Source: an uncultured Saprospiraceae bacterium (GTDB taxonomy: Bacteria > Bacteroidota > Bacteroidia > Chitinophagales > Saprospiraceae). Taken from it: a stretch of 5,274 nt of DNA. Location: positions 1-5,274 of the forward strand of contig CALDEN010000411.1 of NCBI GenBank assembly GCA_937942405.1. Reading direction: 5' to 3'. The first letter of the stretch is position 1, and each line of letters begins with the position of its first letter. Below the pieces are notes generated by a model, which saw only the letters and a list, made by a program, of their open reading frames with translations, searched no databases and had not been told where the DNA came from. Positions 1 through 5,274 of this stretch are shown piece after piece. Position numbers and translations under genes: made by a program.

Positions 1-1
1 A

Positions 2-1468
2 GAAGCTTTACACATAAATCAGCGAGTCTTATCCGAGTCTTATGACGTAAAGACTATTCTGAAATCTGAAAATATTTACAAGATCACCTATAAAGATCAA
101 GTAAACTTGGCCTTAGAAAGTACAAAGTGGAAAGCACTGAATGGAGTGAAATATGTGATGAACAACTACATTACGGAAAATCGCAACAGACCCAATGATC
201 AATTATTTTCTGAGCAGTTTGCATTTGAATTAATGAATGTCGAGGATGCATGGAATCTTACTACAGGGGGTACTACTAGAGATGGGCGAGAAATCGTGGT
301 GGCAGTAATCGACGATGGTTTTGATGTAAATCACGAAGACCTCGTTGACAATCTTTGGGTAAATACGCAAGAGATAGACGGAGATGGTATAGATAATGAT
401 GGAAATGGATATATAGATGACATCTACGGTATCAGATGTGGAACAGATTCTGATGGTCATGTGAAGCTGCCACACGGTAGCTCTGTAGTCGGAACCATAG
501 GTGCTAAAGGGAACAATGACATAGGTGTCTCAGGCATCAACTGGGATATAAAAGTAATGACTATCTCGTCGAATGGTACAGTAGAACAGATATTGGAAGG
601 CTATTCCTATATCTTAAACCAAAGAAGAAGATACAACAGCAGTCTCGGGCAGGAAGGCTCATTTGTAGTCGCTACAAATGCCTCTTTTGGTCTTAACAAT
701 CAGTTTGCAGAAGACTTTCCCATATGGTGTGAAATTTATGATTTGCTCGGTTCTGAAGGGATATTGAGTGTAGGTGCCACTAATAACAATCCCGTAAATG
801 TGGATGAAGTCGGCGATATGCCGACCACCTGCCCGTCTCAATACCTCATAGCTGTTACGACGACGGACGGAAATAATATTTTGGACGCTGGATTTGGAAG
901 TACGAGTATCGATATCGTAGCACCCGGAGATCTCGGCTACACTACTAATATTAATGATACGTATAGAGCCTTCTCGGGTACCTCATCAGCCACTCCGATG
1001 CTGGCTGGAGCTATAGGCCTGATCTATTCTCTAGACTCTGATATCATCAACTCTCGATGCTCTCCTCAGATTCTGGCTTCGACGATAAAAGACATCATTC
1101 TGAATACCGTAATTCTGACTAACACGTTCAGCACAAATACCGTATCTGGTGGAATTCTAGACATCGAAGCTGCTTGTAATGGAATCTTAGATTTTGATGC
1201 TAAATCAGGAAATGAAAATAGCCAACTTTCAATATGTAGCTTTTCTCCGGGCCCTTTGACAAATACATTGGTCGCACAAATTTCCAACCCTGACTCTGAA
1301 GATTATGAACTAGCCGTCTACAATACTTCAGGACAACTGATCAGAATCCTGGACCAAAATGAAGAAGATTGTTACAAGATAGACCTTAATGGCTTGAGCT
1401 CTGGACTGTACTATTTCTCCGTAATTTCTGATAACACCAAAAACACCAAGAAATTTTTTAAGCTCTAG
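2..1468 (+). CDS. S8 family serine peptidase (subtilase) with T9SS type A sorting domain, N-terminally partial
   Basis: Secreted subtilisin-like endopeptidase. The frame is open to the left edge (first full codon at 2), so the true start lies outside; the TTG at 107 is internal. Numbering from that TTG, residues before about 30 resemble the end of a subtilase propeptide, followed by the mature-domain lead-in PNDQLFSEQFAFELMNVEDA. The catalytic triad is visible: Asp69 in VVAVIDDGFD (codon 311-313), His123 in PHGSSVVGTIG (473-475) and Ser293 in SGTSSATPMLAG (983-985). The probable oxyanion-hole Asn is Asn226 in SVGATNNN. An acidic loop at about 90-106, DGDGIDNDGNGYIDD, fits a Ca-binding insertion common in Bacteroidota subtilases. 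GDMPTTCPSQYLIAV, at about 236-250, is also typical of this group. Residues 378-453 form a type A T9SS tail (SPGP, LAVYNTSGQ, LSSGLYYFSV, KKFFKL), predicting Sec export followed by T9SS secretion or surface attachment. With all key residues present it is probably active. Substrate unknown. It ends tail to tail with the GWxTD gene. Confidence 0.95.
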   Translation, partial: EALHINQRVLSESYDVKTILKSENIYKITYKDQVNLALESTKWKALNGVKYVMNNYITENRNRPNDQLFSEQFAFELMNVEDAWNLTTGGTTRDGREIVVAVIDDGFDVNHEDLVDNLWVNTQEIDGDGIDNDGNGYIDDIYGIRCGTDSDGHVKLPHGSSVVGTIGAKGNNDIGVSGINWDIKVMTISSNGTVEQILEGYSYILNQRRRYNSSLGQEGSFVVATNASFGLNNQFAEDFPIWCEIYDLLGSEGILSVGATNNNPVNVDEVGDMPTTCPSQYLIAVTTTDGNNILDAGFGSTSIDIVAPGDLGYTTNINDTYRAFSGTSSATPMLAGAIGLIYSLDSDIINSRCSPQILASTIKDIILNTVILTNTFSTNTVSGGILDIEAACNGILDFDAKSGNENSQLSICSFSPGPLTNTLVAQISNPDSEDYELAVYNTSGQLIRILDQNEEDCYKIDLNGLSSGLYYFSVISDNTKNTKKFFKL

Positions 1469-2901
1469 AGATCGTTAAATAGTCGTCGGGCATTGCGGTT
1501 AAAGTTATCTTTTACAGAGGTGGCATCTATCGTAGAGCCATTATCTTCTGTCACTGCATCCCTATATAGTTCTATCTCCCATGCTGGATTAAAATTTTCT
1601 CCTCTACAAGTAGAGTGCAGCAGCTTGAAGCCATTATGAGCCAAGTTAGGATTATAGAAAATAAACTTTACATTATTTTGTCCAGTCTCCGGAATACGAT
1701 CGTAGGCCCAGATCTCATACGGAGGAGCTGAGATCTCGTCATCCACGGCTATACTCTGTGTAGGTCTCCCGTATTTCAAATAAATGTATCCTCGATCCGT
1801 CTCAAATCCATAGCCAAAACCCGAATTGTACATTTTGTCGATGGCACCTGCCACTTCCATATATTTTTCAAACAAAGCTGCCGAATGCTCTTTACTTTTA
1901 GTAGACCAATGACGGTAGATAAAGTATCTTTTATTGCGATCTGAACCTCGCTTTAGCACCTCATTAAGACCGGATAGAGCGGCACTAGTGACCACTGGTA
2001 TGTGAGCTTTTAAATAATAATCCAATCGATCTTTGGGTATGGTGTGTACAAAGCTTACCTCAAAACCATCATCTGATTCCTGCAATATTTCTATATCTAC
2101 GGTTGGATTATTTCTTTGGAAGTTTTTATTGGCTGAAGCCAAAATTTCTTTTGCTCTATTAATGACATCTACTTTTAAATGATAATTTCCGGAAGGAAGA
2201 TCCGCGATATCTACAGATTTGAGCATGGGTACGATAGCTTCTTTACCGATCCTCTTCGTTCCTTTGGAAACCAATTTTTCCTCTTGTCCTGCGTAACCCG
2301 AGTAAATTCCGTATTCCAAATAAAGATCCTCGATAGAGCTCCCGCGATAGACTTCAGTGTAGAAATGAAGCATTTCAAACTTACTATTTAAGTAATCAAA
2401 AGGCAAAATTTCAAATTGGATACCTTGCTTACTCAATTTTGACTCAGCATCTGATTTTTTTATGGAAGCCATATACTGAATGTCAGATAAACGGATCCCT
2501 TCCACTATACCTGATACCTCAATATCTATGTTGGAATTATAAATACTGAGCTTGTTATGCTGATCTATGATCTCCACAGAAATCACATATTTTCCTGGCT
2601 CCAGGAAAAAGCGTTTTATATCTTGAAAGTCCTTTTTACGCTCATTTATAGGGCCTGATAGTTCGAATTTATCAAACTGGACGATCTCGTCATTACGTTT
2701 AATAAGAATCGTGCTTGCTACCCTCGCCTGAAGGCCTTGAGCGGGAATAGTCTCATGTTCTAAGGTACTCGCCACATAATGAAAATAAAGCTCTACATAG
2801 CTCTTATCTGAGGTGCTAAAGCTTGCATGATCTATACTTACATCTAATGCAGATAAATTTAGTGACAGCAACAAAGAAAGAATAAGTCCTAATGACCTCA
2901 T
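1465..2901 (-). CDS. GWxTD domain-containing protein
   Basis: This 478-residue protein begins with a hydrophobic signal peptide (residues 1-18, MRSLGLILSLLLSLNLSA), consistent with export and SPI cleavage; no lipobox Cys is present. Residues about 20-290 appear as beta-rich segments, with alternating polar and hydrophobic runs such as GKYVISVEI and GNYHLKVDVI, resembling Ig-like or carbohydrate-binding-like folds. The C-terminal part matches the GWxTD family: FIYRHW at 327-332, a helical stretch, then GFETDRGYIYLKYGRP at 365-380, APPYEIWAYDRIP at 392-404 and FIFYNPN at 413-419. The signature is GFETD here, with Phe replacing the usual Trp (codons 1795-1809). Family function is not established; members are exported proteins found mainly in Bacteroidota and related phyla. 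The start ATG (2901-2899) directly follows the TAA of the upstream lipoprotein gene, so the two are probably co-transcribed and translationally coupled. Its TAG stop overlaps the stop of the convergent protease gene. Confidence 0.88.
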   Translation of the reverse strand: MRSLGLILSLLLSLNLSALDVSIDHASFSTSDKSYVELYFHYVASTLEHETIPAQGLQARVASTILIKRNDEIVQFDKFELSGPINERKKDFQDIKRFFLEPGKYVISVEIIDQHNKLSIYNSNIDIEVSGIVEGIRLSDIQYMASIKKSDAESKLSKQGIQFEILPFDYLNSKFEMLHFYTEVYRGSSIEDLYLEYGIYSGYAGQEEKLVSKGTKRIGKEAIVPMLKSVDIADLPSGNYHLKVDVINRAKEILASANKNFQRNNPTVDIEILQESDDGFEVSFVHTIPKDRLDYYLKAHIPVVTSAALSGLNEVLKRGSDRNKRYFIYRHWSTKSKEHSAALFEKYMEVAGAIDKMYNSGFGYGFETDRGYIYLKYGRPTQSIAVDDEISAPPYEIWAYDRIPETGQNNVKFIFYNPNLAHNGFKLLHSTCRGENFNPAWEIELYRDAVTEDNGSTIDATSVKDNFNRNARRLFNDL

Positions 2902-3264
2902 TTAATCTGCCACTTTTTTGAATTCAAAATCAAATCTAAACTCATTATGAATTGTACTCAGTATCATCGTATCCTTCGTCAAATACTCTATCGTAAAGTC
3001 TCTTTGAGGATTAGTGAGATGTGTTATGGTATTTCCTTCCACTTTAAATTCATAGGCCGTCTCGTTAGAAAAGAAATTATCCATCATTTCATTTCCTAAA
3101 ATTTTGACCCATGCCCCATTAAGTGTATTGGTTACTTTTTTATTCCGTTTGGCCTTAAAGACTTCCCAGTAACCATGTACCTGATCACTTGAGTAATGTA
3201 CAACTGGCTCACTTTTACAACTGAGGAGACTTAATAGAAAGATGGTAAGCACTAAACTTCTCAT
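2902..3264 (-). CDS. small lipoprotein, possibly lipocalin-like
   Basis: A 120-residue exported lipoprotein. A short positively charged start and hydrophobic core (MRSLVLTIFL) lead to the lipobox LLSC, with Cys16 as the predicted lipidated residue. The mature part is about 105 residues: HGYWEVFKAKRNKKVTNTLN, then strand-like segments with AYEFKVEGN, DFTIEYLTKDTMILS and FRFDFEFKK. A leading W-x-V-x-K-A-x-R-N-x-K followed by alternating strands resembles the lipocalin-like lipoproteins common in Bacteroidota; that assignment is by pattern only and I cannot name a family. An in-frame TAA a few codons upstream fixes the ATG at 3264 as the first possible Met start. No Shine-Dalgarno is visible, as is usual in this phylum. 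Residues after the Cys read KSEP, only a weak match to the charged surface-lipoprotein export signal known in some Bacteroidota. It lies downstream of the rplS terminator and immediately upstream of the GWxTD gene, suggesting a two-gene operon. Confidence 0.85.
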   Translation of the reverse strand: MRSLVLTIFLLSLLSCKSEPVVHYSSDQVHGYWEVFKAKRNKKVTNTLNGAWVKILGNEMMDNFFSNETAYEFKVEGNTITHLTNPQRDFTIEYLTKDTMILSTIHNEFRFDFEFKKVAD

Positions 3265-3284
3265 ATCATTGACTGGTTAGAACC

Positions 3285-3292
3285 CAAATATA
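3285..3292 (-). promoter_or_regulatory. possible -7 promoter element for the lipoprotein/GWxTD operon
   Basis: The - strand reads TATATTTG here, matching the Bacteroidota -7 consensus TAnnTTTG for the primary sigma factor. It sits 20 nt upstream of the lipoprotein ATG and just past the rplS terminator, which would give a leader of about 10-17 nt. I see no convincing -33 TTTG about 19-21 nt further upstream; that position falls inside the terminator stem-loop, and the only TTTG nearby is too close. The match is short in AT-rich DNA and could be chance. Confidence 0.35.
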
Positions 3293-3299
3293 TGAAACA

Positions 3300-3333
3300 A
3301 AAAAGCCCCGATTTGTTACAATCGAGGCTTTTT
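3300..3333 (-). terminator. rho-independent terminator downstream of rplS
   Basis: Imperfect inverted repeat. On the + strand, AAAAAGCC-C-CGATT (3300-3313) pairs with AATCG-A-GGCTTTTT (3320-3333), with a single C/A mismatch (3308/3325) and a 6-nt loop (TGTTAC, 3314-3319). In the - strand reading the GC-rich stem ends in a run of six T (3304-3299), and it lies 17 nt past the rplS stop, so it should end rplS transcription. A T-run also follows on the + strand (3329-3333), so the hairpin is structurally bidirectional, although no + strand gene ends nearby. It separates rplS from the lipoprotein/GWxTD operon. Confidence 0.9.
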
Positions 3334-3349
3334 ACAATAAATGTGTTTA

Positions 3350-3697
3350 TTATCTGTTTCTTTCTTTGATCTTTGCTTTCTTTCCTTTCAATCCTCTCAA
3401 GTAGAACAGCTTTGCTCTTCTTACTTTACCTCTTTTTAAAACTTTGATTTCCATCAAGTTAGGCGTTGAGAATGGGAAGATTCTTTCTACTCCTACACCG
3501 CTAGACATCTTTCTAACTGTGAATGTTTTAGTAGAGCCAGATCCTTTAATCTGTATTACATCCCCTTTAAAGGTTTGTATTCTTTCCTTGGCACCTTCGA
3601 CAATTTTATAGCTAACTGCAACATTATCTCCAGCGTTAAATTCTGGAAAATCTTTATTAGCTGTTACTTGTTCGTGTACGTATTTAATTAAATCCAT
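3350..3697 (-). CDS. rplS: 50S ribosomal protein L19
   Basis: Ribosomal protein L19 of the large subunit, located at the 30S-50S interface. The 115-residue length is normal for bacterial L19. Family hallmarks run throughout: [16 protein letters not shown] (residues about 20-35), [18 protein letters not shown] (about 38-55), [20 protein letters not shown] (about 59-78), then the basic C-terminal stretch [20 protein letters not shown]. The ATG at 3697 gives the expected N-terminus [10 protein letters not shown]; the nearby ATG a few bases upstream is out of frame. There is no Shine-Dalgarno. Unlike the trmD-rplS arrangement common in other bacteria, no trmD, rimM or rpsP is adjacent: the upstream neighbour is a T9SS cargo protein and the downstream one a lipoprotein. 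With a -7 box upstream and a strong terminator downstream, the gene looks monocistronic. Confidence 0.99.
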   Translation of the reverse strand: MDLIKYVHEQVTANKDFPEFNAGDNVAVSYKIVEGAKERIQTFKGDVIQIKGSGSTKTFTVRKMSSGVGVERIFPFSTPNLMEIKVLKRGKVRRAKLFYLRGLKGKKAKIKERNR

Positions 3698-3717
3698 GAT
3701 TTCATTATAAGCGGCTG

Positions 3718-3725
3718 CAAAAATA
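3718..3725 (-). promoter_or_regulatory. rplS: probable -7 promoter element for rplS
   Basis: The - strand reads TATTTTTG, matching the Bacteroidota -7 consensus TAnnTTTG, 20 nt upstream of the rplS ATG. The predicted leader is only about 10-17 nt. No good -33 TTTG lies 19-21 nt upstream; that position holds TGTAG within the adjacent hairpin. A promoter is expected here because rplS seems to be separated from the upstream gene by the hairpin at 3725-3759, whose T-tract is part of this same element. Confidence 0.45.
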
Positions 3726-3759
3726 CATATAATGTAGATTAATTACTACATATATATGT
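3719..3759 (-). terminator. AT-rich hairpin with T-tract after the PKD gene; possible terminator
   Basis: Inverted repeat of 13 base pairs with one bulged base. + strand positions 3725-3737 (ACATATAATGTAG) pair with 3746-3759 (CTACATATATATGT, bulge at 3752), leaving an 8-nt loop ATTAATTA (3738-3745). In the - strand reading the stem begins 6 nt after the PKD-protein stop (3765) and is followed by A then TTTTT (3724-3719), the layout of an intrinsic terminator. Only three of the 13 pairs are G-C, so termination may be weak. It could instead be an operator-like palindrome in the rplS promoter region, since its T-tract overlaps the -7 element. Pairing is seen directly; the role is inferred. Confidence 0.5.
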
Positions 3760-3764
3760 TTTAA

Positions 3765-5273
3765 TTATCTTATTAATGTCGCTTGACCCCTAAGCGACTG
3801 ATTTTTACCTCTAGGATCCACATATGTTATGGAATACACATACACTCCCATCGGCGAATTTTGTCCATTATTATTCTTTGTTCCATCCCATCCTTTATAC
3901 GGATCATTTGATTCAAATACCTTCTCCCCCCATCTATTCCATATTGTGAAATTAAAATCACTCATATCTTCAAAAAATCCATTACCGATCAGAATATCAT
4001 TAGAAGCATCTCCATTAGGTGTAAATGCATTGGGCATGTGGAATGTTACTATCGGCCGTATATCGATGACCCTCGTCATGGTATCGGTACAGCCTGACAT
4101 ATGTCTCACTACGAGGTTTACATTGTACACCCCTGTATCTCTGAAGGTATAAGTAGGATTCTGCTCGACAGAAAAACTTTCCATAAAGTCCCATTCCCAG
4201 GAAACAGCATCTTGAGATAAATCGATGAAATTTACGGTTGGATTAAAAACACTGGGTTCTTCAGGAGAAAAATCAAAATCAGCCATTGGTTTTTCCACGA
4301 CAGTAATCAACTCACTAGAAAAGGTATCTATCTCACAACCGATCGGTGAGGTGACTTTAAGAGAGACATCGTACTTCCCTACTTCTTCATATAAATGGGT
4401 AGGACTGATTTCTGTACTCGTATTGCCATCACCGAACTCCCAAAATACATCGTAGGTAGAATCGATCGGAGTAGATAAATTATTGAAGAAAATACTTGCT
4501 GGAGCACATCCAGTGAATGTATTGATTTGAACAATAAGTATAGGCGGTGCTGGATAATAATCCACAATCTTTGTAACATCACTAGAACAATTATTTTGGT
4601 CCGTTATGGTCAAATTTACCGCATGGCTTCCCGGCTCATTAAAATTAAAATTGGGGTTTTCAAGATTAGAGGTTCCAAACCCGTCAAAATCCCATTGCCA
4701 GTTTTGAATCGTCTGATTAGTCCATTCCAAAGTGCTGAAATCTTCAAAAACCACTGCACCTGCCACACAGGTATCATAATCAAATGTAAAATCTGGATAC
4801 AGATCTGGGAATATTCTTACAGGAAAGCTATCTCTCGCCTCACATTCTAATGACTCGTTTGTCACCAATAAAACAGAATAATCTCCTGGACCAGGAAAAG
4901 TAAAGGTGGTAGACTTTGTATCAGCCGTTCCTATATTGCCATTTTTAAAGTCGGCAATCCACAAATATGTTTCTATGTCTTCAGATGGTCCTACATGTTC
5001 AAATTCAATATCCTCTTTACCACAAGAGGTAATTGTAGGTACATCTACCATCACTCCATCTACAACTTGTTCTATTCCTTCTACCATAGCATCTCCTTGA
5101 GGCTCTATCTGAGCGGTAACCGCAATATCACATGTAGTTACATTAAACTGAAAATCTCGCCGTATCACACTCATTATCTCTCCATTAAAAATCTCTCTAG
5201 CACAAACCCCTACTACGTATTGACCATTTATGTTAGGCACTCCTGATATCATCCCAGTTACAGGATCTATTGT
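3765..5273 (-). CDS. PKD-repeat protein with T9SS type B (gliding motility-associated) C-terminal domain, N-terminally partial
   Basis: C-terminal 502 residues of a secreted or cell-surface protein. The frame stays open through the right edge (seven codons, TIDPVTG, precede the Met at 5252), so that Met is internal. Numbering from it, residues 1-41 (GVPNINGQYVVGVCARE, RRDFQFNVTTC) match a segment often seen before PKD repeats in large Bacteroidota surface proteins. Four PKD-like domains follow: about 78-148 (degenerate, TFPGPGDYSVLLV), about 152-235 (WQWDFDGFG, NEPGSHAVNLTI), about 238-320 (canonical WEFGDGNTS, EEVGKYDVSLKV) and about 322-399 (WEWDFMES, RDTGVYNVNLVV). Residues 402-495 are the type B sorting domain (PNAFTPNGDASND, FTIWNRWGEKVFES, YKGWDGT, PMGVYVYSITYVD, LRGQATLIR), also called the CHU_C or gliding-motility-associated domain. 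The protein should be exported by Sec, then by T9SS, and act at the cell surface or outside. PKD repeats suggest a stalk or adhesin role; no catalytic domain is visible in this part. Confidence 0.93.
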   Translation of the reverse strand, partial: TIDPVTGMISGVPNINGQYVVGVCAREIFNGEIMSVIRRDFQFNVTTCDIAVTAQIEPQGDAMVEGIEQVVDGVMVDVPTITSCGKEDIEFEHVGPSEDIETYLWIADFKNGNIGTADTKSTTFTFPGPGDYSVLLVTNESLECEARDSFPVRIFPDLYPDFTFDYDTCVAGAVVFEDFSTLEWTNQTIQNWQWDFDGFGTSNLENPNFNFNEPGSHAVNLTITDQNNCSSDVTKIVDYYPAPPILIVQINTFTGCAPASIFFNNLSTPIDSTYDVFWEFGDGNTSTEISPTHLYEEVGKYDVSLKVTSPIGCEIDTFSSELITVVEKPMADFDFSPEEPSVFNPTVNFIDLSQDAVSWEWDFMESFSVEQNPTYTFRDTGVYNVNLVVRHMSGCTDTMTRVIDIRPIVTFHMPNAFTPNGDASNDILIGNGFFEDMSDFNFTIWNRWGEKVFESNDPYKGWDGTKNNNGQNSPMGVYVYSITYVDPRGKNQSLRGQATLIR

Positions 5274-5274
5274 G

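Noticed and set aside
230..475. Open frames on the - strand inside the protease gene (also 659-841 and 1066-1287)
   Set aside because: The + strand frame contains the complete subtilase triad and T9SS tail; the - strand translations look like shadow sequence.
1452..1459. T-run near the end of the protease gene as a terminator
   Set aside because: The run lies inside the coding region (Lys-Phe-Phe-Lys codons) and no stem-loop precedes it.
2179..2391. Open frame of 70 codons on the + strand inside the GWxTD gene
   Set aside because: It is antisense to a well-supported gene, with no recognisable motif and no promoter-like context.
2902..3264. The lipoprotein and GWxTD frames as one gene broken by a nonsense mutation
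   Set aside because: They share a frame with a single TAA between them, but the second frame opens with its own signal peptide, which would be out of place inside a mature protein. Two coupled genes fit better.
2850..3264. Duplication origin of the two MRSL... signal peptides
   Set aside because: Both proteins start MRSL followed by a Leu/Ser-rich core, but the codons differ and similarity stops at the hydrophobic core, as expected for any two signal peptides.
3698..3764. A ribosomal-protein leader RNA upstream of rplS
   Set aside because: The predicted leader is only about 10-17 nt, too short for a structured autoregulatory leader, and the hairpin lies upstream of the predicted start site. 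I cannot match it to a known L19 leader from sequence alone.
3829..4152. Open frame of 107 codons on the + strand inside the PKD gene
   Set aside because: It lies wholly opposite a gene with clear PKD and T9SS domains, and its translation shows no family motifs. The same applies to the other overlapping frames at 4225-4455, 4527-4850, 4906-5100 and 4995-5246.

Overview
The window looks like chromosomal DNA of a member of the Bacteroidota. It encodes two secreted proteins with type IX secretion system (T9SS) sorting domains: a type A tail ending KKFFKL, and a type B or 'gliding motility-associated' C-terminal domain. It also carries a GWxTD-family protein, a small SPII lipoprotein and a typical ribosomal protein L19. 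The intergenic DNA is AT-rich, start codons lack clear Shine-Dalgarno sequences, and two TAnnTTTG elements match the Bacteroidota -7 promoter box. The multi-PKD architecture and the 'tGmIsGvPn..GqYvvGvCarE' passage are of a kind I associate with Saprospiria/Chitinophagia-like lineages. That placement is inference only.

Layout, left to right. The + strand from the left edge to 1468 holds the 3' part of an S8 subtilisin-like protease with a T9SS type A tail; its signal peptide and part of its propeptide lie outside the window. All other genes are on the - strand. Read in their own direction from the right edge they are: (i) a PKD-repeat protein with a T9SS type B domain, open at its N-terminus (5273 to 3765); (ii) a 67-bp gap holding an AT-rich hairpin and a probable promoter; (iii) rplS, encoding L19 (3697 to 3350); (iv) a strong rho-independent terminator (3333 to 3300) followed by a possible -7 box; (v) a 120-aa lipoprotein (3264 to 2902); (vi) a 478-aa GWxTD-domain protein (2901 to 1465), which meets the protease gene tail to tail.

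How the genes relate. rplS appears to be its own transcription unit between two hairpins. The lipoprotein and GWxTD genes form a tight two-gene operon: TAA is followed at once by ATG, in the same reading frame. The protease and the PKD protein are both predicted T9SS cargo, but they lie at opposite ends and on opposite strands, so no shared operon is implied. Coding density is very high; the only non-coding stretches are 3265-3349 and 3698-3764.

I see no CRISPR array, tRNA, rRNA, insertion sequence or obvious defence system. The most notable points are the gene junctions (a shared CTAG double stop, a TAA-ATG in-frame junction, and a terminator overlapping a promoter) and the poorly characterised lipoprotein/GWxTD pair. 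I do not claim a new system.
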